The translations under genes were made by a program, and so were the position numbers. Under the pieces are notes generated by a model. That model did no database searches. It worked only from the letters and a program-made list of their open reading frames with translations, and was not told where the DNA came from. A stretch of DNA of 64,000 nucleotides from Hawksworthiomyces lignivorus (lineage: Eukaryota > Ascomycota > Sordariomycetes > Ophiostomatales > Ophiostomataceae), in NCBI GenBank assembly GCA_002917075.1, contig NTMA01000022.1, positions 372,001-436,000 on the forward strand, in the 5' to 3' direction. How positions within the stretch are numbered: the first letter of the stretch is position 1; each line of letters opens with the position of its first letter. Below, in pieces: positions 32,801 to 43,142 of this stretch.

Positions 32801-34820
32801 CGCAATGGCCAGGGTCTTGCCGGTGGGCAGCGCGGCCCGCACCAGCTTCAAAAAGGCTAGGTAGTTGGGGCCATCCGCCGGAGTGCCGGGCGGGATGCCC
32901 GGGATGTCGGTGGCACCGGGGTACTCCCAGTCAAAGTCGACGCCGTCGAGGCCGTTGGCAACGACAAACGCGGCGACATTGTTGGCCAGCGTCTGCCGCT
33001 GGGCAGCGGTCACGCCCGTGCGGAAGATGGGGGAACGTGTCATAGTCCGTCGAGAATGACCAGCCGCCAAAGGACAGTATACGTGCCACACCTGTCAACG
33101 CCTTGAAGTCGGCAAACGCGCTAGTCAGGTTGCCCACGCCCACGGTAAAGGTGTCGGAGATGGTGGCAAAAGCAAAGTGCTAGACATGTTAGTTGGAGGC
33201 CAAAACATGAACAAATATAATCAAATAGAGCCATGTAACTTACGACGTATGTATATCGGGTTATATCAATATGACTGGCCTAGAGCACAAAGCAACAATC
33301 AGCTATCAACATCGCACCGCCTGGACGGGCATCGCCACAGGCACCTACCTTCATGTGCAAGCATGGCCGTTGGCTGTTCCACGCCTCCCAGTAGCCAACG
33401 GCCTTGAACGTGGCTGGCGGTGCCGCGTTGTTGGTGATGCTCATGCCGCAGCTGGACACGCAGCCATTGGTACCGGGTTTGGCCGTGCCGGGCGCGCCCG
33501 TATCCGCGGGGTTGGCCACGCAAAAGTCGTCGGTGATGCCGCACTGGCCCCAGACATTGCAGCAGACGCTGAGAGGACACGGGTTCAGGCTGGCCAGCGT
33601 CGACATGTCGGCCGGCCGCGCCGTGCCCGGCACCGTGGGGCCGCAGATGGCGTTGGCCACGGCGCCCGGCATCGGCGGCGAGCCCGTGGACAGGCAGATG
33701 ATCTGCCCCGGCAGCAGCGCCGCACATCCCGCCCAGCCCCACGTCTGTTTGTTGGGCGCCTCAATGTCGGCTACCGTCATTGTGTTGGCTTGCGCGATAC
33801 TCGTGCAATAGTCGCCGCTCTTGACTATGTATGTCTTGCACGTGCCGTCGGCGTTGGGCTGCGGCGTAAAGTCCGGCAACGTGCCCGCTGAGCAGCAGAC
33901 ATACTGGCCAACCTGCAGGTCGATGCCGTTGCATAGGTTAGAGTCGTTGTTGAACGAGACGAGCTGCGCCGTCGTGATGCCGCAGCGCGTGGCCACAAAC
34001 CGGCATCCGTCATTGGCCACCGCTTGCGTGTACTTGCACGTGGCGCGTTTTGTGAGTTGGCCAGACCCATCCTGTCCCGGGGCACCGCCATCCGTTGGAC
34101 CGATGGTAATTGTCTTGCCCGGGACCGTGGCGATTCTCGCGCCCGCCCACGTGTCGGTCTTGGCAGAGCCACGGTCTAGACAGGTGGCATTGTTCCACCC
34201 GGCAAGGGCCTTGTTGACCGAGAGCAGGCTACCTGTGGCGTCCACAAAGATTCCCAGCGTCTCAGAGCCGAGTAAGTCAGGCCCGCAGAGCTGCGTGGCG
34301 ATCTGGCCGTGTTGGGACGCACCAGCCGCCTCTCGTTCGGTGAAACGCTGCAAAATACTGTCAAGTCCACGGGCTTCGATTTGTGGCCCCGCATAGACAC
34401 CCGCGATGACGTTGTGTGCTTTGGCCAAAAAGATGCTGGGGCCACCACTGGTCTGCGCCTGAACCGCCAGTGCCAGCGCCAGTGTTACGTCGCTGAATGC
34501 CGCCTCATCGCCGGCAGCCGGAGCACTCCAGCGGAAACCTGCAGGTCACTCGTCCGCGTTTTGTCGTCGTAGGTGGTCGTGGCATTGTCATTGGTGCCAT
34601 TGGCAGACGTGAAGGAAAAATACTGCCGTTTCATGAGAAGCCGGGCTGTCGACGACGCTGTTTGCATTGTACAAGCGCGGACAGGCATCTTCGCACTAGC
34701 ACCATGGTTCAGATTCGGGTCCAGGAGGATAGTCTAGTTGCAGTTGTTCAGCTGACGGAGGTCGCTATAGAGCGCCCAGCTGCTGGAGTCGGCCGTATTA
34801 TCAAAATCTGCGTCAGCTTC
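29819..34820 (-). pseudogene. killer-toxin-like subgroup-C chitinase (LysM, CBM18, GH18), truncated and broken
   Basis: Secreted chitinases of this class combine LysM and chitin-binding domains with a GH18 catalytic domain. Order on the reverse strand: a remnant of the N-terminal domain (34820-34430); two LysM-like parts (TCKYTQAVANDGCRFVA..., CKTYIVKSGDYCTSIA); a chitin-binding segment (C-C-N-V-W-G-Q-C-G); GH18 from A-V-G-Y-W-E-A-W-N through DGVDFDWEYPG (catalytic Glu present) and Y-M-T-Y-D; then a Thr/Pro-rich region and four ChtBD1-like modules. Introns near 33275-33350, 33180-33240 and 32604-32675 are supported by frame. Breaks: the signal peptide and first exon are missing where LINE sequence begins; TAG at 34734-34736; a frame change near 34535; a frame change in a run of five G at 33029-33033; and TGA at 32258-32260 after N-Q-W-M-S. 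It is therefore not a working full-length enzyme. Confidence 0.75.
29831..30490 (-). repeat. tandem duplication of a two-module chitin-binding block (about 330 bp)
   Basis: gtgccaaagttcggctggca begins at 29831 and recurs at about 30162. The encoded pattern is A-B-A'-B': modules ending GCQTK-GTC/GNC alternate with modules ending GCQPNFGTC, all starting V-S-T-D-G-K-C-G-A-A. High nucleotide identity indicates a recent duplication or gene conversion. Confidence 0.8.
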
Positions 34821-34839
34821 CGCTCATTACTTAAGTCAC

Positions 34840-35930
34840 CTTTACTGTGTCTAGATTTGTTATCTTACTCGAATGTGCGGCACAGCTTTACACAACTATT
34901 GTAGTCACAAGAGAGCCAGACACAAATCGAGCAGCACACATCGCCATCAGCAGCCCGGCGCGAAATGAGATGGCTGGGTTCGGGGTGGCAATCAAGACAT
35001 GCAAGCACGTTAGGGATGATCCTACGGTCGACACCCTCGCCATCACCACAGGCCCAAGGATAGAACAAAAACCTCATGTGGGCGAACTAGCTGCAATGGC
35101 AGACGCCCTAGAACAACTACCGTGGCGCAAATACCATAATGTCACGCTTCTAACGAGGAACAAAGCAGCGGTGCTCACGCTTCGGAACACACGACAACAA
35201 TCTAGTCGAGAATACATCCGCAGGATATACGAAGCCATCAAAAAGATCAAAAGAAAATGTAACAAGATCAGGATAGTATGGCTACCTTCGGGCGAACAAG
35301 ACGAACTCTGGACTGCTGCCAAAGCGAAAGCCAAGGAAGCCACACAAAAGGGCAAAGAGCCTCAGACACCAATCCCTAGAGTAAGATCAACAACACTCAG
35401 CCTAGCACAGGCTAAACTAGGAAGTACCAGCAGCCTGCCAGACAAAATCGGAAGACTCTCGAAGAGAGTAGACACACCACTGCCAGGCAAACACATTTGA
35501 TAGTTCTACGACCAAGGCACATGAAGAAAAGCCACAGTGCTCATTCAGCTGGGGACAGGAATCGCGCGACTGAACTCGTACTTAGTCCGTAAAAAAGCGG
35601 CGCCGTCAGACCTATGTGTTTGCGGAGCTGCAACTGAGACGGTCGAGCACTTTCTCTTCCGATGCAAAAGATGGACAGAACACCGTAGGGGGATGATACG
35701 ATGCACAGATACCCACAGAGGCAACATTTCATTCTACCTTGGAGGGAAAATTGTCAAGCCAGTTTGAGTAGAGCCATTTATTAGGAGAGGCCAAAGGAGA
35801 TATCCTAGAGGGAGGCAGGGCGAAGAGCCCTCTCTATAGTGCTATATACAGTGTATTACCACGGTATTCAAGTGATAGGCATGAGGTGTCAACCTACAGG
35901 CATGGTATTATATAAGCACTGCTCAACAAA
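34840..35930 (+). mobile_element. 5'-truncated Tad-type LINE, RNase H end
   Basis: A forward frame 34847-35500 continues, after stops, at 35537-35767. Features: E-L-A-A-M-A-D-A-L, then V-T-L-L-T-R-N-K-A-A-V-L-T-L, R-Q-Q-S-S-R-E-Y-I-R-R-I-Y-E-A, I-V-W-L-P-S-G, P-R-V-R-S-T-T, D-T-P-L-P-G-K-H; then Q-L-G-T-G-I-A-R-L-N-S-Y-L and C-V-C-G-A-A-T-E-T-V-E-H-F-L-F-R-C. This is the RNase H-like and C-terminal zinc-knuckle end of fungal non-LTR retrotransposon ORF2. Stops after G-K-H-I and before R-K-A-T-V interrupt it. Reverse transcriptase and ORF1 are absent, as expected for 5'-truncated LINE insertions. Its 5' edge coincides with loss of the chitinase N-terminus. The 3' limit is uncertain. Confidence 0.8.
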
Positions 35931-36873
35931 AATCATCCGCTGATGATGCGAACTGGACCCCGAACATGAAAGCCGTCCGAGCAACAATACGATTTGCAAT
36001 AGCTACAGGTCGACTTGACGCAAACCCCTAGCAAGGAAGCAGCCAGTAACCCCAATTACTAACTACATTTCGATGACAATGCACTAATCACCTCGTGCCT
36101 TACACGGAAGGTGCCGCTTAAGCTGCTGAGGATAGGACGCTGAACACTTGGAGAATGGCCTTCAAGCAAGCATGCTAACATCATTAACCCACAAGAACCC
36201 GCAGAGAGATCTCAGAAGACAGAAGATAGAAGCAGTTGACGTATGGGCTTAAGGAGACAAGAATTCACTTCAAGATATGTACTTATATTAATAATAGTTG
36301 CCCTATTGGGTTACCCCCCCGGGCGTTAATAAACTGTGTATGTCTGTGTATTCATCCGCTTTCATATAGTTGCCATCGTATCATTTTCATCTCGTCTCTG
36401 TGCCCACTGCTATTTTTATGGCTTATTCTTACACTTATTGCTTCCTTCCTCGTTCTTTGTAATACGAGCAATCTAATCCCAGCAGGAAAGTCAGGAAGCG
36501 CATAGCACCAGATGACGTTATTTTACGACTTTGCAAAGGCACAGTGGCAAAACCAGTAGGTTGTTATAGATTTAGAAATCGAATGGTGGAGAGACTTATC
36601 TAGAACCCTCTGGAATGTATGTCATCACACCTGTAAAACTCAATTTCACCTTGTGTTTATAGTCAGCGCCCACTAATCCTTAAGCGTAACGATAAAAAAG
36701 TATAAATTTACAGGTCCCCCTGAGACCCAAACGGGCAACAGAATTAAAAGAAAAAAAATATTAACTATTATTCAGACTTTCTAAATTACAAAAAGAAAAG
36801 TCTCTTTGCTAGAAGCTGGGAAACAGTTCTCTTTAGTCTTAATAATGTAATCCAAAAGAGATTTACTTTTACA
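35931..36873. other. intergenic, nothing recognised
   Basis: No frame with family features. The chitinase signal-peptide exon expected beyond the LINE was looked for on the reverse strand and not found. Confidence 0.4.
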
Positions 36874-39651
36874 TTAATCCCATATTTTACTGAATAATAC
36901 CTGTATAAAGTTCGTTCCACTTCGTTGTCTCCGAAGCGTATTCGCGAGGTTACTCCTACTCCGAAGCGTGTCAGGGTGCTCTGCCCCTAGCACTTTGGTG
37001 CGCAGCTCGAGCGTCTGCCGATGCATCGCCTCGGCCTGTTCGTATTTGCCCTGGCTGGAGAGTACGGCCGCAAGATTGCTCCTACTCATGAGCGTGTCAG
37101 GGTGCTCTGCCCCTAGCACTTTGGTGCGCAGCTCGAGCGTCTGTCGATCCATCGCCTCGGCCTGTTTGTATTTGCCCTGGTTGGAGAGTGTGGTCGCAAG
37201 ATTGTTCCTACTCATGAGCGTGTCAGGGTGCTCTGCCCCTAGCACTTTGGTGCGCAACTCGAGCGTTTGTCGATACATCGTCTCGGCTTGCTCGTATTTT
37301 TCTTGGCTATAGAGTGCGTTCGCAAGATTGTTTCTACTCCAAAGCGTGTCAGGGTGTTCTGCCCTTAACACTTTGGTACGTAGCTCGAGTGTCTGCCGAT
37401 ACATCGCCTCGGCCTGCTCGTATTTGTCTTGGCCATAGAGTGTGTTCGCAAGATTGTTTCTACTCACGAGTGTGTTAGGGTGCTCTGTCCCTAACACTTT
37501 GGTACGTAGCTCGAGCGTCTGTCGATCCATCGCCTCGGCCTGTTCGTATTTGTCCTGGCTATAGAGTGCGGTCGCAAGATTGCTTCTACTCCAAAGCGTG
37601 TCAGGGTGTTCTGCCCCTAGCACTTTGGTGTATAACTCGAGCGTCTGCCGATACATCGCCTCGGCCTGCTCGTATTTGCCCTGGTTGGAGAGTGAGGCCG
37701 CAAGATTGCTCCTACTCACGAGCGTGTCAGGGTGCTTTGCCCCTAACACTTTGGTACGCAGCTCGAGCGTCTGTCGATCCATCGCCTCGGCCTGCTCGTA
37801 TTTGCCCTGGCCATAGAGTGCGGCCGCAAGATTGTTTCTACTCATGAGCGTGTCAGGGTGCTCTGCCTCTAACACTTTGGTACGTAGCTCGAGCGTCTGC
37901 CGATGCATCGCCTCGGCCTGCTCGTATTTGCCCTGGTTGGAGAGTGCGGCCGCAAGATTGCTTCTACTCCAAAGCGTGTCAGGGTGCTCTGCCCCTAACA
38001 CTTTGGTACGCAGCTCGAGCGTCTGCCGATCCATCGCCTCGGCCTGCTCGTATTTGCCCTGGCTGTAGAGTGCGGCCGCAAGGCTGCTCCTACTCCCGAG
38101 CGTGTCAGGGTGCTCTGCCCCTAGCACTTTAGTGCGCAGCTCGAGCGTCTGTCGATGCATCGCCTCGGCCTGCTCGTACTTCCCAAGTAAAGAGTAACTC
38201 GTTGCCACATTAGTGAGAAGGTTCCACTTAGCTCTATCGTCTGTCGAATCATCCCGGAATCCCAACGCTGTTATAGCATGCGGAAGATACCTCATCCAGA
38301 CACCCCTATTCTTATACGTCGGGAAAGGGAACATCTCATCGAGTCGTTGGATCGCACGAGTGACACATGTATTTAGCTCGCCTTTCACTACTAGCCAGTT
38401 CCGCATCGCTAGCCGCACAAGTCTGTGCATCTGGTATGACTCGCCCCCATTCTTAATAATGAGCCCATACGCCTCCAGCACCGCAATGGCCTCGTACGCC
38501 TCCAGCTCGTTCTTGCCTGGCGGTAGGAGACGCTTTGGGATGTCCTTCTCTGCGAGAAATGACATAAATTGGAGATGCTGCGCAGCGAGTGGGCTATCCC
38601 GGGAGATGTGCTCGAAAGAGATGAGCCATGTAGTAGCAACTGGATTTTTGCTGCCCTCATAACGACCATGATCATTAAAGTCCTTGCTGAGCAGTTCGAT
38701 CAAGTGCTTGTCACTCGACTGGCAGTAGTCCAGATATTGTGTCGCCGTCATCCCCGCCTGGCCCATGTAAGCAGATGCTTGTTTGATGGCGAGCGGCAGG
38801 TTGGCTAGGAAGTCTAGCAAATTTGTCGTACTCTCCGGGCTACTCTTCTGGGCCGTGGCTAAGTTTCTCTGCAACATGTCGGCTGCTTCAGATCTGCTCA
38901 TCTCTGCCACATGGACGACATTTGCTTGCCGAATGCTAAGCTCTCGGGTAACCGCGTGGTTCCGCGTCGTGAAAAGGATGGAGCCTTTGTGGCTAAACGG
39001 AAGACACTTGTATAACGGTATAGTCCCGCCAGTGAGTAGGTCCAAATCGTCAGCGTTGTCGATAACCAACAGCCAGCAGCCTATGCTCTCACTGAGTGCT
39101 GCCTTAACAAGCAACTTTATATCCGCTTTATCGTCGTCGATCCCCGGAACCTTAAGCTGCCGGCCGATCTCGCGGTAGGCGTTCTCAAAAGTGGCCGCAT
39201 CTACGGCGGGAACCCAGAAGACGGAGCAGTCGGAGTATTTGTCACGCAACTGGAAGGCCGCCTCTAGCGCGATCTGCGTCTTCCCGACCCCGCCGAGGCC
39301 CACGATTGCTGTCCGCTGGCAGTCATGACGGTCTGCTTGGGGGGGGATACATTCCAGAAGCTGGTTTAGGATCTGCTGACGGCCGACGAAGTCCCTATTG
39401 CGGCCGAATGGGACGATGTAACGGGGCTCGTTCTTGTCGGTACGAGAATCGACTTTCGCATCAGTCGGGCGAGGTGGTTCTTGGCTGCCGTAGTAATGGT
39501 AATGGGTAGTGTTGGTAGTATTTCCGACTTGGAGACGTGCCTGCCCCTCGGCCCGTATGATTCCGGCGATATTGGTCGAACTAGGGGCAGCGGCGTCTTG
39601 ACCGTCCGCCGTCAAAGCTGAAATATCCATGAAACTATGCGGTTTCGGCAT
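36874..39651 (-). CDS. NLR: amyloid-like motif + NB-ARC + ten TPR repeats (925 aa)
   Basis: A fungal NLR-type receptor, expected to sense a ligand through its repeats, oligomerise through NB-ARC and signal through its N-terminus. Residues about 27-47 read TNIAGIIRAEGQARLQVGN, which fits the HET-s-related amyloid motif (I-R-x-E-x-x-A-R-x-Q-x-G-N). NB-ARC: P-loop GLGGVGKT (118-125), Walker B WLLVIDNADD, G-S-I-L-F-T-T-R, LPLAIKQASAYM, and YQMHRLVRLAMRNWL as the MHD-like element. Residues 490-909 are ten 42-residue TPRs of the G-K-Y-E-Q-A-E-A-M-x-R-Q-T-L-E-L type, nearly identical, followed by a 16-residue tail. Single exon, no break. About 800 bp away, divergently transcribed, lies a HET-S-type remnant, the usual partner of such an NLR. 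Concerted evolution of the repeats is expected. Confidence 0.88.
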   Translation of the reverse strand: MPKPHSFMDISALTADGQDAAAPSSTNIAGIIRAEGQARLQVGNTTNTTHYHYYGSQEPPRPTDAKVDSRTDKNEPRYIVPFGRNRDFVGRQQILNQLLECIPPQADRHDCQRTAIVGLGGVGKTQIALEAAFQLRDKYSDCSVFWVPAVDAATFENAYREIGRQLKVPGIDDDKADIKLLVKAALSESIGCWLLVIDNADDLDLLTGGTIPLYKCLPFSHKGSILFTTRNHAVTRELSIRQANVVHVAEMSRSEAADMLQRNLATAQKSSPESTTNLLDFLANLPLAIKQASAYMGQAGMTATQYLDYCQSSDKHLIELLSKDFNDHGRYEGSKNPVATTWLISFEHISRDSPLAAQHLQFMSFLAEKDIPKRLLPPGKNELEAYEAIAVLEAYGLIIKNGGESYQMHRLVRLAMRNWLVVKGELNTCVTRAIQRLDEMFPFPTYKNRGVWMRYLPHAITALGFRDDSTDDRAKWNLLTNVATSYSLLGKYEQAEAMHRQTLELRTKVLGAEHPDTLGSRSSLAAALYSQGKYEQAEAMDRQTLELRTKVLGAEHPDTLWSRSNLAAALSNQGKYEQAEAMHRQTLELRTKVLEAEHPDTLMSRNNLAAALYGQGKYEQAEAMDRQTLELRTKVLGAKHPDTLVSRSNLAASLSNQGKYEQAEAMYRQTLELYTKVLGAEHPDTLWSRSNLATALYSQDKYEQAEAMDRQTLELRTKVLGTEHPNTLVSRNNLANTLYGQDKYEQAEAMYRQTLELRTKVLRAEHPDTLWSRNNLANALYSQEKYEQAETMYRQTLELRTKVLGAEHPDTLMSRNNLATTLSNQGKYKQAEAMDRQTLELRTKVLGAEHPDTLMSRSNLAAVLSSQGKYEQAEAMHRQTLELRTKVLGAEHPDTLRSRSNLANTLRRQRSGTNFIQVLFSKIWD
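36925..38184 (-). repeat. ten 126-bp tandem repeats (TPR array)
   Basis: The 126-bp unit is repeated ten times with high identity. Variation concentrates at unit residue 10 (H, D or Y), residue 30 (G, W, M, V or R) and residues 37-41, while the rest is almost constant. Antisense frames through this array are artefacts of its composition. Confidence 0.9.
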
Positions 39652-40445
39652 TGCCAGTGTCTGCGTCTAGCGACGACAGCTACGTGGATTCCGAGAACGT
39701 CGATGACTCTCCAGTTGCAACCCAGATGTATGGTCTAGGTTTGGCAATCGGAGTTGGCTGTCGAAATAGATGATTTGCCCAAGTCAGCGACGGAGATACC
39801 CGCTTCCAGATGTTTCGCCTCGCGATGTTGTCCCCCTCAGACGACGATACTATTTTGCGCAAGTCCAGGGTATCTTAGTCGATGCTTCCAAATACAAAGC
39901 AACAGCAGCACTGTTACATAGGTACGGGTAGTTCCGTAGGAGATAGCAGAGCAGAACAAGCATTAGATAAAGAAAAAACAAAAAGATACGGCCTAAATCC
40001 TTGAAAATTGTGAAGGGAGATGGTCATATATGTGACAGGTGCCTACCCTTTCTCTTTGGCCAGACAGGGGAGGCCTGGGAGGGGCTGATACAACCTTTGT
40101 GGCTCTAGCCAATCAACGACTATGCTCCCGCACAGCCCATTCCCAAACCTTTTGTAGAGGAAGCAATACGGGAACAGTGACAGGGCGCCTAGAAAGAGAA
40201 TAAGGAAGGGCTGGTGCTGCGACCTTGCGTGTTGGCCAATCAGGCTCGTTGCAAATCGATATTGGCGCCTACTCCTTCATCGTGTCCTTTGTCCTCTGTG
40301 ACAACAAAGAGTTAACTGTCAATCCCTGCACCTCGCCGTCTTTTCTAGCATCGAGCAGCATCACCACCATATACTCTCCGACGTAATAAACTCTACGTTC
40401 CTCTTACCTGCTCTTGGCACAGTACTAGCTAGCCCCAGATCACTT
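39652..40445. promoter_or_regulatory. shared divergent promoter region of NLR and HET-S-like genes
   Basis: About 800 bp between two start codons facing away from each other. No coding potential was seen. Divergent sharing of a promoter fits co-regulation of receptor and effector; no specific binding site was identified. Confidence 0.4.
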
Positions 40446-40743
40446 ATGGCAGAGCTTTTCGGCACCGTCGCGGCCGCGCTGAGCGTCGCGGCGCGCTCTT
40501 CAACAACTGTGTCGACTGCTTCGAGTACATCCAGCTGGGCCGCCATTTCGGGGCCGACTACGAGAGATGCCAGCTAAGGCTAGCCATTGCGAACACACGG
40601 CTAGGACGATGGGGTGAGGCGGTCAACGTTCGGGACCAGACGGTGAACTCGGTAGAGATGGTGACGGCGAGCGGCAAGTCGGGCGTCCAGATTGGAAACA
40701 CATATGGAGGCAGTGGCCTTTGGGACGGTGGACAGCCACGGTA
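40446..40743 (+). pseudogene. HET-S-type (HeLo + amyloid motif) remnant, frameshifted and internally deleted
   Basis: HET-S proteins carry a HeLo cell-death domain and a C-terminal amyloid region with two related repeats. Here ATG at 40446 begins MAELFGTVAAALSVAA, the characteristic start of HeLo domains. An apparent extra CG dinucleotide near 40490 shifts frame. The other frame then reads L-F-N-N-C-V-D-C-F-E-Y-I-Q-L-G-R, Y-E-R-C-Q-L-R-L and R-W-G-E-A-V, all strongly HET-S-like, and passes straight into D-Q-T-x-N-S-V-E and V-Q-I-G-N-x-Y-G-G...L-W-D, the second amyloid repeat, ending at TAG 40741-40743. Most of the HeLo domain and the first repeat, roughly 200 residues in HET-S, are missing, so the gene cannot make the normal product. 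The identification rests on family similarity at both ends and on the neighbouring NLR. Confidence 0.8.
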
Positions 40744-41629
40744 GATATACCAATGCAGAGGCTGAGCCTAATGGTGCGCTGTGGGTTAGCGGGGCGTATA
40801 GTGGTTGCAGGCCTATTCGCTAGTGTGAGGGAATTTGAGTGCCAAGGGCTTAAATTATTAGCAGGACTTCATTTCTGAATAATACAGTTTTTGCTGCAAC
40901 CTGTCTTCCTTTTTTTTTTATTGCTATCATTTTCTTTTCCGATTGACTAGCTTTTTTATTTACTAAGCCCTCACACTACCATAGCACAGCTTTCTCCTTT
41001 TTGCAAATAAGTAGTCTGCGCCGCCTAAATTCAACACACAAGGCGCCTTTCCCCGTGTTTTACCCCTTAGTCGCTGGGGACAGTAATCCAGTAAATCAGT
41101 ATTTACTCCTGCCTTGGCGAAAGCAGCTGTTGCATTTCAGCAGCCTTTCTATAGACCAATGCGATTGGACATCTGCTCTCGATGTTTGCTTCGATAATCA
41201 TTCAAAAAAAATTCGACAAAGCCACGGGGTCTCAGCCCAGATCCCCAATGTCACGACGAGTGCGCTGTGTGGACCAGAGAAGATATTGTCAAGATATATG
41301 AGAAGAACAATGGCTTTGACTTGGCTATAGCTTGGCTTAAGCAAGAAATGATAAGTGGTGGTATCTGCTGGGGCTCGGGCGTGTCGCTGGAGCATATCTA
41401 AGACAAGTTGATAGATTTATTGAATCGGTGTGGAATGAGCGAAGATGTTCGCATTTTGAGTACGGTATTTAGTCCGACATTTTCCCCCCGTTTTTAACAA
41501 TACGAGCTCTCCATATCTGGGACATGCGTCTAGTCTGCAAATCAACAAACCGAAATAGAGATATCTTGGAAGCATGGCAGTCTTCCAGGCACAAAGCAGG
41601 TACCATTGACACATCCATATTCGTCCTTA
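40744..41629. other. intergenic, nothing recognised
   Basis: AT-rich spacer; short frames only. Confidence 0.4.
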
Positions 41630-42473
41630 TCAAACTGCAATGCGGATAATAATTTCCACAAGCCTTGCCGATTCCGTTTCTTTCAGAAATGGACTATGCC
41701 CACTCTCCAGCGTCACGACATCGGCGCCAGCCGCTTTGGCCATTGCCACTTGCCCCTCGTACGGAATGGCGGCGTCTTGTTGGCAAACAATGTACGTCTT
41801 CGGTGCCCTAATCTCGGCCGCAGGGTGAGTGCACTTCTGCTGGAAGCTAGCCCGACTCTGCTTGACCGTACCGGCCATGGCCCTCTCTGCCGCGTCGCTA
41901 GCGAGGTCTTGATAGAAGGCATCCTTAGCACTTTCGTTGAGCACCATGCAGCCGTTCTAGTCTCGTGTAAGTTTGGCAACTTTGGCTGCACGAGCTCGCG
42001 CAATCTAAGAGGGGGGAAGGGGAGCCTACCATAGGATCCCACCAACCCGGACGAGTGGAGTCGTCCTTCACGCCGATCATATCGAACAGGGATATATCTG
42101 GAGCAGGAGGTGCAAAAGCAGCAATATACATGACGGCCTTCACACCACCGCGCGCCCCTCTAGCGCTACGCTCGACAACGGTTTCACCAGCAACGCTGTC
42201 AGTTCCTGGTATGCCGCCATAGCTGTGCGCCACCACCACGATTTCCTGCCCTGCTTCCAACATGGGGTGCATCGCGGCCCGGACTGCCTTGACGTCGTCG
42301 TCGAGCGTGCGCTCGGAAGTGGACTGAACCAAGTCTGCAGTGGGGAGTACTGGGGTCGCCACGCTGTATCCTGCCTCGCGCAAGGGCTCGACGACGAGGG
42401 TGTAGTGATGAGGCCGGTGCCAGGCACCGTGGACAAAAACGATAGCCGGCTTCTCCATAACCGATGGGCTCAT
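41630..42473 (-). CDS. alpha/beta-hydrolase
   Basis: Two exons (42473-42030 and 41955-41630) with a 74-bp intron 41956-42029 in phase 0 that removes an otherwise out-of-family tail. The start MSPSVMEKPAIVFVHGAW is preferred over an upstream ATG at 42638 because the hydrolase fold begins at once with V-F-V-H-G-A-W (oxyanion region). The nucleophile is the Ser of A-H-S-Y-G-G, the acid probably the Asp of C-Q-Q-D-A-A-I-P, and the His that of L-E-S-G-H-S-P-F, so the triad is complete. Length (about 255 residues) fits the AB_hydrolase_6 / esterase-like group. No signal peptide, hence cytosolic. The substrate is unknown; such enzymes often act on small esters. It appears intact. Confidence 0.8.
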
Positions 42474-43142
42474 GTTGTGGAATAAAGTCTTTGGAATCAG
42501 GCACTGGATTAATGGGAAGATGTCGGAGACTCGAGGAGGCTCCATCGGCTGACACTCGGAACATAGGACAGGAGCACGGCTCGGGGTACTTATACAGACG
42601 TCTCTTGAGGGCCTGTCACGAAATGGCCACTTGGACACGCCGTATAAACCGCCTATTTAGGCTTAGCTCAACTACTCTCTCCGTCTTACCAGAGCATGGA
42701 GCGGCCGAAAGAACGTACCCTGGACAAACGCATACTACGTGGCCAGCGATAGCCAAACCGGTTGATTATACTCAAATATACAGGATACTCTTTCGTCTTA
42801 ACCGAGTTGAGCGTCTTGGGCCGTACGAACCGTATGGGCAGTAAGCTGGAATGCCAAGCCGACTGACTGGTTTGGTCAGTAGCAGGATCGCTTTGAAAGC
42901 ACTGCTAGGATGCACGGCTGGGATGCATGGAGGATTGGTCAGACACAAGCAGACCCCTCCTGCACAATTCGGCATGCGTTCTCATCTGTGGCCCCGAGGT
43001 TTCGCTAGCTAAACTGCTTGTCCAACGCAAGCCCCTAACTTTCCACTGTCTGTGCGTTTTAGATGAGTGAGCTACACTGCGAGTCTTCATAGAGGTCCAC
43101 GAAGTTGCCTACTGCGTTATAAGCATACCACACCCAGTCTAC

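Noticed and set aside
36968..39509. Long forward-strand frames rich in S-V-S-G-C-S-A-P and P-R-P-A-R-I-C motifs
   Set aside because: They are antisense to the TPR array and inherit its 126-bp period; no start context or family features.
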